Shown here: positions 1-12,931 of the stretch, one piece after another
Numbering within the stretch: position 1 is the stretch's first letter
Layout of the letters: each line of letters begins with the position of its first letter
Assembly: GCF_031755915.1 (NCBI RefSeq)
Contig: NC_083383.1
Coordinates: forward strand, 31,537,501 to 31,601,500
DNA: 64,000 nucleotides
Source: Ziziphus jujuba
Taxonomy: Eukaryota; Streptophyta; Magnoliopsida; Rosales; Rhamnaceae
Direction: 5' to 3'
The notes under the pieces: generated by a model
Database searches by the model: none
What the model was told of the DNA's origin: nothing
The model's input: only the letters and a program-made list of their open reading frames with translations
Program-made: the position numbers and the translations under genes

Positions 1-2868
1 AAGATTAAATTTGTTATGCTTTTCTTTGCCTTCCCCACCCCCCCCCCCCCCCCCCTTTTCTTTCTAAGATTATTACTTTTTTATCTTTTCATCTTAGTAA
101 TATATTATTTTTGAAATTATGATCTAAAACTTACTTCGTTTTCATGCTACATAAAAGGTACCAAGAAAAAAAATATATATAAACCCAATAACTACTTTTA
201 TCCATTAGAAAATAAAGAACAAAAAATATACTTTAATTGTTTTAATTTTAATTATGGTTAACCTCGTTGAATTAATAGAATAATAATAGTAAAATCACCA
301 ACTTTGTTTATGGGATTTAAAATGCGGAATCAAGGTTCCGCTACATGGCCAACAAAAAGATCCATTACATTTATTTTGATGTTCCTATTCTGTTGTGCAT
401 ATTATATGTATATATCTACATATATATATATATATATATATACATATGATCGTTTTGATTTGATCTTTGAAAACCATCATTCAAATCATAAGCTATATTA
501 TAGTGTGCACTGAAGTGGACTCACTCTTTCATGCACGAGTTTGTTCCTTCCCTTCCAAGTTTCCAACATATAGAGAGAACAAAGAATTCTCATTAAAACT
601 TCAATTCAGCTTATCACCGTATCTTTATCTACACCACCAGCATGCTCTGGCATTTCCAGAAACTAATTCATTGAAGACGACAAAAAATTCTCATTAATCG
701 TTTGAAACTTCAATTCGATCAGCTGACTCCTCTCGAACCAAACCGTTCTCATCCATGCGTAGTTGCCAATTAGACCATCCACACGCAATCATCATGCATT
801 GGCATCCCAAAAAATTTGAAGCCATAAAAGAACATGTTGGAAAACCATCTCATTTGAGAAAGTTCTGATTCTCATCCTCAAAAAACCAGAAAATGGCCAT
901 TAGAGAATCATGGCCCACATTCTTCCAGTACCTTTTGAAAAAATATATATATATATATACAGTCTGTCTATGGTGCGAACGGTCCTCATACGGACCACAG
1001 TATTGGTGACGGTTTTTCATAATATTGATAACGATTTTCAAAAAAATCGTCGTTAATACTATTAAAAATTGTCACTAATACTACGGTCCTCATGCAGACC
1101 GTCCTCACCATAGAATTTCCGTATATATATATATGTATGCGCTTCTCATACAAACAGCAAATATACAACTCCATTTTCCAATTCTTTATAAACTCCCTTC
1201 TATACTCATATACCTTTATGTTTTTTTTTTCTTTTTTTTAAAAAAACCATTGTCGTTTTCTTTATAATTTTAATTCATTATCGTTTTCTTTATAATTTTA
1301 ATTCATTCTCTTAAATTTAATTTAAATAACTGTACATGTAGAATTTATTTTTTTTAAAAAAATTATAATTCAAAAGAAAATCTAAAAATAATCTATTATG
1401 ATATAAAAAAAAATATTTTGATGACTCATAACCATTTTAGAACTTCTCATAAAAAATTCTGAAAATAATCTTTTAAATAATAAAATTAAACAAAAACAAA
1501 ATATTTAATGACTTATTATAAATTTTAAAACAAGACAAGTAAAAATTTTTATTAAAAAAAATCCAAAAACAAAAACAGCTTGAGATTTTATTTTGGAAAA
1601 TAACCAATAGCATTTAAATTTACTAATATTATCGTAATTAAAAGTAAAGATTAAGAGAGAACGATGAGGGGAAAACAACATTTCTTAGGCTGTAAGAACA
1701 TAACAAAACCAACTGGAGGTTCAGCCTGCACTCCCACACTCAACTTTGCCTTTCTGCCATATCAAATTTGTCTTACATCAATTAAACCAAATAGTAGCTT
1801 TAGTCTAATAGACATCTTTTTCTATTTTTTCTATTTTTTGCTAAGCTTTAGTGCATATTTAGCAGAGTCTTTTTTCTTTTTCTTTTTTTTTGAATTAAAA
1901 ACTTTATTTGAAGGCCAAAAATTCAATTGTTAAAAAATAAAAGTATTTGGTAAAAATCAATAAGTACTTGTTGACCAAAATAAATAAATAAATAAATGCA
2001 AAAAAAAATAATTTTTTAAAACTATTTTGGAGAAGTTCTAATTTAATGCTTTTTTGAAAAAGATCATTTTTTTTAGTTTATATGGAAATTTAATGAGCAT
2101 TTAATACAACTATTTTAGTTTATATGGAAACTCATTGAGTATTTAATACTGTTTTTTTATTTACAACCAAACATTTATTAACTTTTTAATAATAGCTCTT
2201 TTTCAAAAAAAATCTATTATACAAAACTCTTCAAATTAAAATTCTATTTTCATTAGTTATATCAAACGAACACTTAGTACTAGTCCGACAAAGAGAGATT
2301 CCTAATTTTTTTATTTTAGCATCTTCCATTTGTAATATAATATTATAGTCCGTCTACTCTATTTTCTTGTATAAAAGTTAATCATCATCCAAACAAACCA
2401 AAAATCATCAATTCTTTTTTTTTTTTTGGGAATAAAAAATGATCAATTGGACCAATCTTCTTTCAAGATGATTGACTCCTATTTGCGTATTCTCAAGATT
2501 CTACTTTATTATTTGATATATCCAGCAAGTGCATAAATAAATTCGGCGATTGCATTTGATATTTATCTTATTTTTTCTTCGGTAGAAGCAACATCTTTTC
2601 AGTGAAATATATAACTTTTTAAAATCTATAAGAAATTACATTTCCTACATATTATTATTATTATTACTAGGTGATCTATATTATTATTATTATTATTATT
2701 ATTATTTTCTATACTTTTTGCACAAATGAATGTTTTTGGAAATTTTTGTAAGAAAAATATATGAGAATATATGTGTATATATGTGGATATAAAAAGTGTA
2801 AATAAAATATTTACAAATGAGCAAAAATAAATTAAAGAAAATTGAACCTGTATGTCTTTAATAGTAGA
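1..2868. repeat. Part B, copy 1, of the large duplicated block (non-coding)
   Basis: The sequence matches 24181-26877 almost base for base and the first kilobase of 62259-63262. It begins at the same base at which part A gives way to part B in the other copies, so the window probably starts inside a longer array. It contains a C-tract at 38-55, TA repeats, a MITE at about 958-1123 that the other copies lack, and TAA/ATT repeats near 2658-2706. Short reading frames inside it (304-513, 467-697, 1664-1933) lie in simple-sequence or UTR-like DNA and match no family I know. Similarity to copy 2 ends at about 2868, just after the motif AGTAGATCTG. Confidence 0.9.
958..1123. mobile_element. MITE of about 166 bp inserted in a TA repeat
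   Basis: The ends form imperfect terminal inverted repeats of about 50 bp; both arms carry CTATGGTG near the outside and GTATT(G/A)GTGAC on the inside. The element sits inside a TA microsatellite, so a TA target duplication is likely but cannot be separated from the repeat. The equivalent positions in the other two B parts (near 25115-25140 and 63160-63185) have an uninterrupted TA repeat. It is therefore an insertion into copy 1 rather than a deletion from the others. The superfamily is not certain; TA targets suggest Tc1/mariner-like. Confidence 0.8.
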
Positions 2869-4781
2869 TCTGGGTCAAATTGAAGGCAATGTAGAAATTC
2901 TGGGTCTTACTCTCCCTTTGTGTTTGCAGGTTGCAAGACCAATTCCAATTGTGTTTTGAGTCGATTCCATGGTTTCGGTTGGTTCATCAAATAAGAAACA
3001 TGTACCACATATTGAGGATTTAATATTCAGCTGAATCATCCTTTAGACTTCTATAATAAAGGAATTGGCATTCCGCAAAAATGAAAAGAAGGAACGACCA
3101 AATTCTTGAGTTATTTTTTGTTTGTTATGGTTTTTTTTTAATTTTTTAATTTTTATCTTTTTATTTGATAATTAAATCTATTTGAATATATATATATATA
3201 TATATATTATATAATCTTATACGTCCTCTTAAATAATACGGAACATATATTTTTCTTCATCTAACTCATACTTCACTCTAAATTAAGGTTGCTTATATTA
3301 CAATTATATACAAATTATGAAAGTTCAAAAATATGAAACACTATGATGCATTTTTTTTTTTTTTAAATTTTGCGATGATTCCTATTGTTTTGAAATTTTT
3401 AGTTGGATTTTTTTCTTTTTTCTGTTGCTTACCAACAACTGGCATGCAACAACAGTCTCCATGGTTAGTCAGTTAAAATAATATTTTTATATTTGGTCCA
3501 AGTGTGTTGAAATTCGTTTTTTATTTGGAAATTTAAAATTAAATACTTTTCAGTTGTTAAAAAAGATCCATTTGAACATTTTTATAATGTTTATGATATT
3601 GGAATAGGGTTTAGGTTTCAACCAGAATGGCAACTGTCAATCGGTTGTGGAAGGAGGTATAGGTTTCAAAGCCATGGAATGAGGCTTATGTGTTTGATTT
3701 GTGAATTATTTGTAAAAAGATACATGATTATAAATTTGGGGTACTTTATGTATTGAAAATATTGTATTAAATAATTTTATAATTATATATTTCAATGGTA
3801 ATATGTAAAAAATTGGACACTATTGAATCCTTTTGAAAAACCTTTTTTTTTCAAAGGATTGTTTTGTACGGAATACTATACTTTCTAAAGGAAAATGGAT
3901 TATAGATTATAGCACAATTATAAAATAGATTAAAAAAAAAAGACCCAACTTTGACTTTGCTTCAGTTTGAATCCAAAATACCCATCAACCCAATTACCAT
4001 TGTCTCCCACTTTGTCTTTCTTTTTATCAATCAAAACGAAACTATCTTATCCTATATTCCAATCACCCAAAATTCTATCAATGGTATTAGAGTTACATTA
4101 TTTCACTAATGGGCATAGTTATTTCTATGGTCGATAACACCTTTTGTTTAACTATTCTCATCTAATGTTTTCACTGTAGAAAAGTAGATTTATGGTTTGT
4201 TAAAATGAACTAGTTGTGTAAGTTTAAATGAATTGTGGATATCAACTTTTATTTCAAACGATGCATTAATTGCGCTGCTTAACAGTTGATTTTCTCATAG
4301 TGTATCAGGCTCGGACTTTGAGTTTAAAGTTTAAACCCAAATTTAAAATCCAAAAATTCAAAATTTAATTTTTAGTTTTCTTATGGTCTTAAAATTTGAT
4401 TCAAATTTTTGTTTCTTTTGGCTTAAAATATCTTTGTAATGATAAAATAAAAATAATAGCTTAATAAATAGACAATGCTACAGGTACCAAATTCATTAAC
4501 TAAATTTTTTTATATCAAATCATATGCCTATTTTATTAATGGTTAATATATTAATAAATGTCTAAGGTAAATTTAATGAATATTGCAAAGTCATTAAATA
4601 TCAAATATTTGGTTAATAAATTTGATGAATCTAGAATTACTCTAAATAAATTATCTCATCTTATAACAAACAATAAATAAATATAATTTAATATATAATA
4701 AATATTTATAAAATATTGAAAAAATATAAAAAAAAATTATAATTATTCGCCCTAGCTAATCAAGTTGGGTTTCAGGTAGAC
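2869..4781. other. Intergenic AT-rich DNA, no gene recognised
   Basis: This stretch holds TA and poly-T tracts and many in-frame stops in all frames. A possible exon-like piece near 2930-3045 follows a TTTGCAG acceptor-like site but shows no family match I can name. Nothing else is supportable. Confidence 0.5.
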
Positions 4782-5456
4782 CTGGCAATTTGGATCATGA
4801 CACGGCGACACGACTCGAAAACGACACGGAATAAATGGGTTTGGGTTTATTATAAATGGGTTCGGGTCATAATCGGGTCAACCCGTTTAACACGATTATT
4901 AATCGTGTCATTTTCGGGTTGGCCTGTTTAACTCGAAATTGACCCGTTACAACCCATTTATTAAACGTGTCAGTTTCAACCCGACACGATTATATATCTA
5001 TTACAACCCATTTAAATTTAATTTTAAATTAATATTTTATCACTAATATAATATTTAATAACTAAAAAATATTATAAATTAAAAATTTTATAAAAATAAT
5101 TTTCTATTACTAATTTTTTAAAAACAAAAAATACATCATTAATAAAACAAAAACATAAAAAAAAATAATAATAAAAAAAATTTCGGGTTAAGAGGTTAAT
5201 TTTCGGGTTAACGGGTTAATAGGTTAGTTTTCGGGTTAATAGGTCAATTTCAGGTTAACGGGTTAATAGGTCAACACGACCCGTTAAGATAATCGTGTTA
5301 AACGGGTCGTGTCGTATTGACCTGTTTATAAACAGGTCGGGTTAGTGTTTTAGGTACCAGACACGATTAATAAATGGGTCGTGTTTGGGTTAGGCATTTT
5401 TGACACGATTATTAAACGGGTTGACACGAACACGACCCACCAACCCGAATTGCCAG
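4782..5456. mobile_element. Fold-back/hAT-like non-autonomous element rich in CGGGTT motifs
   Basis: The left end CTGGCAATTTGG and the right end CCGAATTGCCAG are inverted copies of each other. Both outer arms are built of motifs such as ACACGA, CGGGTC, AACCCG and CCCATTTA in opposite orientation, and the centre (about 5010-5180) is AT-rich. Short direct repeats of GGGTTAACGGGTTAATAGG lie at about 5183-5270. The flanks GGTAGACC and GGTATAGT are only a poor match for an 8-bp target duplication, so the insertion is old or the ends are slightly misplaced. No transposase is encoded. Confidence 0.7.
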
Positions 5457-7109
5457 GTATAGTTTCAGGTTAGGCTTCTTTCTGCTCCTAATGGGCTGCG
5501 CTTCAGGCCAGGTTTACCCTAAAAGTCTAGAGCCTGAGCCCACTCCAAAGAGAAAATTGGATGGGCTTGATCTTGGGTCATATCGGGCTTTAGCTGAATT
5601 TAGATTGCATTTTTTGGGCACATCAGATCAGTTTTTGGGATTTTTGGCTTTTTTAATGTCCCTGTTGGATGTTACTATTAATAATTCATTTTTACTTTCC
5701 TAAATTGCTTTTAGTGTTTCTAAATTTGTCATTCGCCGCTGTCAATATTGCCCCCAAAACTCATCAGGTAACCTTTAATTTGGAGGTAGTTTCAGGAGAA
5801 TTGAATGAAATATAGAAAATATTCTATACATTATAATGTATAGATTATAATTTATCAAAAAATAATGGAAAACAAAATAAATTGATTTGAATAATGCAGA
5901 ATAGATTGGGTTTTGGTTTGAAACAATGCTCTAAAAACAATAATTTCTCCCATTTTCTATGCTCAAAGCTTTATAGGATACTGTGGCTCAGGATTAAACA
6001 TTGGGATGCTTGAGGATTTTTTTTTTTTTTTGGTTACAAGGATGCTTGAGGATTGAGGACACAATTTCAAACCTAATTAAACCGTATCTCTTCTCTGTGT
6101 ATATGATTTTGATGAATGAATTCTATTTAAAAATAAAGTGTCCAAAAATCATATTCAATTTTTGAAATTTTAGAAGAACAAAATACCTTTCCATGGAGGT
6201 GTCTCTCTCCATAATTGGTTTATATTTTATAAAACAAAGAAAAACGTCGTTTTGGCAGGTTTTAAAAATTTATTGTTGCCTTCCAACCATTAAAATAAAA
6301 GTAAATAAACAAATAATATTTATTTAATAAATTTCAAATTTTTGAATATTTAAAAATAAAATATTTATTTATTTTATATAACACTAATATTAAAATCTTA
6401 AAAAAAAAAAAAAAGAAAATATATTTTTTGGAACCAAACCTAATACACGACGCCAAAGCTATCTATGACTATTAAATATATATGATACCTATATATATTT
6501 TTAGGCTTTCCTAGAAGAGCCGACGGAGTATTTACTCATTGATATGGCCCATAGACCCATAAATACATTTCTATCTAAACCACCACTTAACAATCTTGTT
6601 TCCTTTCCAAGTGGAATTGTTTAAAACTCTCAACTATACACCTCGTGACTCATTAACAAGTAAATGCTTTGGTTTTCCATATATATATATATATATATGA
6701 TTGAACGTGTCAATATTGTTAAGGGTTTGAAAGTGAGCAAATTTGTTTTATCAGAAAGGTGAGAAATCATTGTCATCGTCACTGTTGCTCCATTCGACCA
6801 ACATGGAAAAGATTACAAAGATTGCGTGCTTGAATGGACGGAGTGGCGGTGGATGTGGACGACTATGAAGAGGAGCATATAAATGGGAGATATGGAGTTT
6901 TATATTTCAAATTTGGATTAATGGGTTTTGTAAGTGTTGAAGAGGGAGGCAAGCAGTTGGTGAAGCGTACAAGTAGTACGACAGCCTTCATGGAATGGAA
7001 CAACAACACTTGAGGTTCAAGTGTCCATGGAATTTCAAGTCGATGGACAATGGACAACCTTATATGCTAGATGATAACAGTTCTATCTGCTTTTTTTTTT
7101 TTTTACTTC

Positions 7110-7141
<32 letters not shown>

Positions 7142-7196
7142 CTTTCTTATTCAGTTTGTGTCTTTGCTTTTTCGTTTAAAACATTGGAGAATATGG
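5457..7196. other. Intergenic DNA, no gene recognised
   Basis: The stretch is AT-rich with poly-T tracts and TA repeats at about 6680-6698 and 7110-7133. Open frames of 64-80 codons at 5491-5703 and 6863-7237 have no start context, splice structure or family resemblance that I can recognise and overlap simple repeats. Confidence 0.5.
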
Positions 7197-7921
7197 ATCT
7201 GGTCGATCTGAGCGCGTGGGTGGTCGGTTGGCCATGATTTTTGGCTAGCCAGCCGAAAAAGGAAGGCCGATGAGGGTGGTTAGGTGCGTGTGAAAGAAAA
7301 ATGGCCAATGGTAGGTCAAATGGTGGTGGCCAGTGATGGCTGTCTCTTCTCTCTCTCTCTCTCTCTCCTCTTTCTCTCTCTTCCCCTCTCCATCACACTC
7401 AAGTTTTGGCCAATTGGAAAACACCCTGTGGGTGCCACTGTGCACTCATGGGATTGGCTAGGGATTCGACACGTGGCACACACTGTGCACACATTTTTCA
7501 CATGCATAAAATAATATAAGATAATAAAATAATACTATATTAGAAAAATTTTGCAGGTCCATAACTTTTCAACCAAATATCCAAATTAGGCATGCCACTA
7601 GTCTATGGACTCATGTAGATGAATACTTTACAACCATACAAGAGTCAAAATAAAAATGTATAAAAAAAGAAGAAGTCAAACTTGGCACCCTCGCACAGTT
7701 TGGACCGTAACTTATCTTGCTCATAACTTGCAAATGGTAACTCCAATTTTGACGTGTTACAAGTCTATGATAAGTATTTTACAATGGTGTCTCAGTCAAT
7801 GCAAAATTCCATCTGAAACAAAAAATCAAAATTTACCCTTCCTCGTTCAATAGCGGTCAAACCTGGTCAATCTCGGTCAACGTGAAAAAAATTCCGGTAT
7901 ACTTTGGGACAGAATGTTGCA
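7197..7921 (+). mobile_element. 5'-truncated LTR remnant of the long-LTR family
   Basis: The sequence follows 12080-12931 of the solo LTR in order. It has the GGCCATGATTTTTGG segment, a CT-rich tract (7343-7390), the CACGTGGCAC segment, the CCATAACTTTTCAACC segment and the terminal GTCAA-rich end finishing in GTTGCA. The start has been lost. Open frames across the CT-rich tract on both strands are by-products of the repeat. Confidence 0.8.
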
Positions 7922-8658
7922 TTTAAAATCCTAGTTTATAAATCTTCACCACCCATTTTCTTAGAAATCAAAATAGAGGAGTTAAAAGTAGTTTCTCCAC
8001 CATTTTTATATATTTTTAAATCAAAATACATGTGCATTTTTTTTTTTAAAATATTCAATATTTTCATTTACAAACCCCAAGTGCTTTTTTGTCTAATTCC
8101 AAATTTCTCAAGTCTTTAATTAATTCCTAGTACGAATTGTAGAGCATTTTATTTTATTTTTGCAAAAAAAGAGCATCTTTTTTGTTGTATAACCACCTCT
8201 CAAGTTTTACAAACAGTAACAGAAAATGCAAGAAACAGGAGGTTATAATCAGAAACAGAAATACCCTCTCATATTATGAATATAAAAAATATACCCCTAC
8301 ATGCCAGCTGCTGTTAGTATCGTAGGAAAATAGCCCCTCATTTTCTTCTTCTTCTTAAGGCATTTTTGATGTATAGAGTATCCAATTGCAATACTAATCC
8401 AACATGGTTTTCTTTGTTCTTTCCGATCGATGATTTCTCATACTTCCAACAACTTTGTAGCATCATCTTCAGAGCAAATGGAAGGAAGATCTCTAGCTCT
8501 CCCCCAAACAACCCCCACCTCCCACTGCCAGCCTCCATTGGAATCTTCAGACCATGGTTTGTTTCTCTGGCCATTTACCCTTTTTTTTTTTGTTTTAATC
8601 ATTTACAACAATTTGCCAATTGCTGTGTCCTGGTTGTATTAAGTTTCTGCTTTAAGGG
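7922..8658. other. Intergenic DNA, no gene recognised
   Basis: Overlapping open frames on both strands (8338-8701) occur around a somewhat less AT-rich patch, but none shows a family motif or a splice pattern I can support. Confidence 0.45.
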
Positions 8659-9569
8659 CAAGGCTGTCTCAACAATTTTTGAGGCCTTTGGCAAAAAGTA
8701 ATATTTTGGGTCTTAGTTAAATATTATTTTGAATAAAATAGATTTTTTGTTATAAAATCTTATTTTTTTTTTTTTGGTTTTTTAGATGCAAAATTACTAG
8801 TTAAATTTTATATTCAAGATTTGATAATAAATATTTCTCAACTGATACAATGCTAAATTCTTTAACTTTCTTGAGCTATAGTTGAACATGAATAAGATTT
8901 TATCAATTTCAATTTTGAAAAACATTTTTTACTGAAGTTGTACTAATAAAACATAATAAATTTATGCATTGGGAAAATAATTTTTTTTTTATAAAAAATT
9001 TTAGTACTAAATAAATCTAATCAATTTATTTGAATTAAGATATAAAGAAAAAAATAAAAGCAAAAACTGAGTAATACAAAATCTAGTTTTTTAACAGCAA
9101 GAATAACTACTAAATAACTAAAATCATAAAAGGTTAAAAATATTATGAGAATAAACAATATAAATTCTTTAAATTAGATAAAATTGCAAATTATATAGGT
9201 TGGATACCAAGATTAAATAAATATAAAGATAAGTGAATGAGACGGGATGAAAATAAGTGAACAAGATTAGAAAAAATGCATAAACAAATGAGACAAAGTG
9301 CATAAATAAGAGAAATATTTAACATGTTTTTCTATCTATTTTTATTATTAAAATATAATCAATTATAAAATATAAAATATTTAATTGAATTTCATTGGTG
9401 TTATTTTCCAAAAATAGAAGTAATTAAAGATAATTATCGTAATAAATAATAAATTAGAATTCACCTAAAAACATATAATCAATTATAGATAAATTACAAT
9501 TCTTTGTAAGTCAAAATTCTTATGTTTTCAAAACAAGTTAATAATTATATTCTATTTAATAAATACATG

Positions 9570-9600
<31 letters not shown>

Positions 9601-9668
9601 GAATTTTTTTTCTTTTTAAAGGCTCCAACAGAATGGGCCTTAGTGGCCTATGCCTTAAGCCAGCATTG
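8659..9668. mobile_element. hAT-like non-autonomous transposon, about 1.0 kb
   Basis: The ends CAAGGCTGTCTCAA (left) and the inverse of CAATGCTGGCTTAA (right) form imperfect terminal inverted repeats. The 8-bp flanks TTTAAGGG (8651-8658) and CTTAAGGG (9669-9676) differ at one position, which fits the 8-bp target duplication of hAT elements. The interior is very AT-rich, has no reading frame of note and contains a TA repeat near 9574-9600, so it cannot encode its own transposase. Confidence 0.72.
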
Positions 9669-9960
9669 CTTAAGGGTAAGGCAAGCAGATGAAAAATTAT
9701 TAAACATCCCGCTTGTACTTGGAGCTTTGCTTCAGGTCCTAGATAAAGATTCCAAAGAAGATTACCACCAGCCTAGCAATCCATGTATGGAAATTACCAT
9801 CTAGTTGCACAAATTTGAGTCAAATAATGTTTCTCTTTCGTCTTTTCCCTTCTAACCTTTGAAAAATAATGAGATTGTAACTTTTAAGGAGCACATAAAA
9901 TAGAAAGTTCTGGAAGGAACATAAATTGGAAGCCATAACATTTAGATAGCTAAGACCATT

Positions 9961-12931
9961 TGTCAGGACCCGTCCAGAATTCCTCCTCCGGAACCCTAGA
10001 CAGCCCTGATCCCAGGGAAATACCACCGAACCTTCCAACGGAAAATCCGGCAGCACCTCCCCTAAGGGATTTACTTACCACAAATTTACCTGCACTGAAA
10101 ACACACTTCAAAAATATCCCCTTATTCCTCCCACAAACTACAAATTGGTTCCACAAATTTCAGCACTTCAAAACAAAAATACAGTAATCCAGTGCAAGAT
10201 AAATACAACAAGAGTGAAAGAAATAGTACAACTGCAATAAAGAAGAACAAGGTACTTCACGAAGTAAAACAGCGATGAAGATCAAGTCCGCTCTGGATGA
10301 ACACCGACAACCTGGTACCTAGAGGAACGGAATTTAAGAGTGTGAGATGCTAATCATCTCAGTGAGCGACCCTACTACTATACCATATAATATCACAGTA
10401 ATAAGTATAAATAATAATTATTTGGAACTAATAATTTCTCTCAAAACCCTTACAATTCTCTCAGTTGGAAAGGTTCCCCTTTTAAAACATTTTCACAAAA
10501 CCCTTTATTCATATTCCCCGAAAACCAAGACATCAAATAATTAAATACCGGAAGCAGTAATAATTAATTTTATGTTTCCAATACGGTTTCCAAACATTTT
10601 ATTTTTAAAACACAGTTCTGAAAATCATTTGATGCACCCACTATATACCAGTGGCGCCAGAGTACCCAGCGTCCCGAGGTACTGCCAGACAGGAGGTTAT
10701 AGAGAGAAACCGGCATACGGTCGCATGGCGTCCCACTGCGCCGCTGCTAACCTGGTGTCCCGGCCAAAGGGGGGTGGCCACCCTCTCCGATGGCATCCAC
10801 AGGACACCCTCATAATATCACCTGCGCGCTACTCACACCCACCTGCGCGCTAATCATATCCGTGTGCACAATATCCATATCACATATACCATATCACATA
10901 ATCAGAACACCAGTACGTGCACGGTGCATCTAAAAATCATAAATTTCACAATTTTAAATTATATAACAAATTTCACATTTTTCATAAGCATAGCGGGCAT
11001 AATCCATCCGCTTGAACCTGGAAATTCTCCGTAATTTCTTTATAATCAATACCATAAATTCCATGATTTTCAAATCCACCAACTCCCAAAATCCATCAAT
11101 TCAAATATCCACATTTTTCCAAGCATAATAATTTCTCGAAATATCATAATCAAATCTCATAATATTCCATGGGCATATTTTATAAAAATTGAAATCACCA
11201 ATATAACCAAATATTTTCCTTGAAATATTTGAAAATCAAATCGTGCCCAATTTACTATTAAAACCACACCAATTTCAAAATCCTCAAAACCATAAAATAA
11301 TTCCACACGGCATAAATTTGTAGAATTCGCATTTTCTTAAATCCAATAAATTCATAAATAATTCTACAATAAATCCAATAAATATTTGGCACATAGAAAT
11401 TAAATTCCAAATATTTAATTCACACATAATATATTCATCAATTAAATTCCCCAAAATTAATTTGAAGGTGGGTCACTCACCTGGAGCACGCAATTAACCC
11501 ACGATCCACTACGGGATCAATTCTACGACTCACCGGTGCTCCTAGAACAAAATTCACAGACAGTCAAATAAATTAATATTTTATTCGGGTAAATAATACC
11601 CGGTACCCGGGGGGTCAAACACAAACGATAACTAAAATTTATGAATCATATACCGAATCGAAGCTCGAGTGATGCTAATCACAGATCCGGTCTTAATTTT
11701 CGATGATCGTACCCGACGGGGTCGGAATTTTATCGGGAAGCTTTCCGGGTTTCGGCTCCGCAATTCTCCCAAACCGTCGCGAATTGGCGGAAACGGAAGT
11801 CGGATTTGGGTTCAGGAGGTCGAACACTGCTGACTGGAGCTGGCTGGAATTTTCGGGTACTCGCCGGAACAGTATTTTCCGGCGGGCCGCCGCGGTCACC
11901 GGCAACCGTCGCCGGCGGCGCGTGCGTGCGGTGGCCGTTGGCTGTGAAATTTTTCAGATTTGTAGATCGTGAGGAGAGCAATCCAACGGGACCGACGGTG
12001 AGCAAAACGGAGGTCGGACGGCGGAGAAATCACCGTTTGAAGATTTTCGACCCCTCTCCGGAAAACGCTCCGATCCCGGCGCGTCGATGGTCCGATGGCC
12101 GTGATTTTTGGTGGGTAGGCCGAACTTGAGGAGAGGATCAAGGCTGTCAGGCGCGTGTGGCCGGAAAATGGCCGGAACAGTGCCGATTCGCGGTGGCCGG
12201 CGGTGGAGGGGAAAAAATCACCGCCAAACTTCGGACGTCCGATCCGGGCGCGTCCGGCGGCCGTTCGCCGTGAAATTTGGAGGTTTTGCCGGAAATGAGG
12301 TGGGCAACCTGACTGGCCGGTGCATGTACAGTAACTAGGCCGGAAAACGTGAAAATGACCGGCGGCCGGTGACTCTCTCTCTCTCCTCTCTCTCTTTCTC
12401 TCTCCTCTCTCTCTTTCTCTCTCTTCCCCAAGAGTTTTAACAAATAAAAACCCTGCGTGACACTGTTCATGCCACGTGGACCAATCAGAAGCTGACACGT
12501 GGCATTTCACTGTTCACCGACCCAAAAACATTAAAATAATACGGTATCCGGTAAACTTCAAACGTCCATAACTTTTTAACCGGATGTCCGTTTTGAGCGT
12601 GCCGCTAGTCTGTGAACTTGTATCGACGAGCACTTCACAACCATGCATGAGTCAGAGCTCAATTCCCCATAAACAAAAAGTCAACTCCGGCACCCCTTGG
12701 ACAGTTTGGACCGCAACTTGTTTCGTCCATAACTTTCAAACCGTAGCTCCGTTTTCGACGTGCTACCAGTCTACGAACCCGTGGAATCGTGCACTTCGCC
12801 ACGGTACCCTAGTCAACTCAAAATTCTCACCGAGTCAAAAAGTCAACTTTTGACCCCCTTCGGTCAACGGTCAACGGTCAACCTCGGTCAACGTGCACGG
12901 ATTCCGGTGCGATTTGGGACGGGGTGTTACA
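9961..12931 (+). mobile_element. Solo LTR, 2971 bp, of a long-LTR (probably Ty3/gypsy) family
   Basis: The sequence starts TGTCAGGACCCGTCC and ends GGGACGGGGTGTTACA, giving the TG...CA ends of an LTR. It is flanked by a perfect 5-bp direct repeat CCATT at 9956-9960 and 12932-12936. No primer-binding site, internal domain or second LTR follows, so it is a solo LTR left by recombination. It is more GC-rich (especially 11690-12360) than its surroundings. It includes a CT-rich tract at 12371-12424 and a 3' end full of GTCAAC motifs. Open frames at 11693-12510 on both strands come from the GC-rich patch and have no retroviral motifs. Assignment to Ty3/gypsy is inference from terminus type and length. 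Confidence 0.9.

Noticed and set aside
467..697. 76-codon frame repeated at 24644-24874
   Set aside because: No family match, and the third copy (62607-62981) breaks the frame; shared only through duplication.
1664..1933. 89-codon frame repeated at 25667-25930 (87 codons)
   Set aside because: The second half is poly-Phe from T-runs and the conservation is explained by the copied block; the diverged fourth copy near 28190 does not keep the frame.
11693..12510. Long overlapping frames on both strands, up to 204 codons
   Set aside because: They lie in the GC-rich part of a solo LTR, rich in Arg and Gly, with no retroviral or cellular domain; lack of AT-rich stops explains their length.
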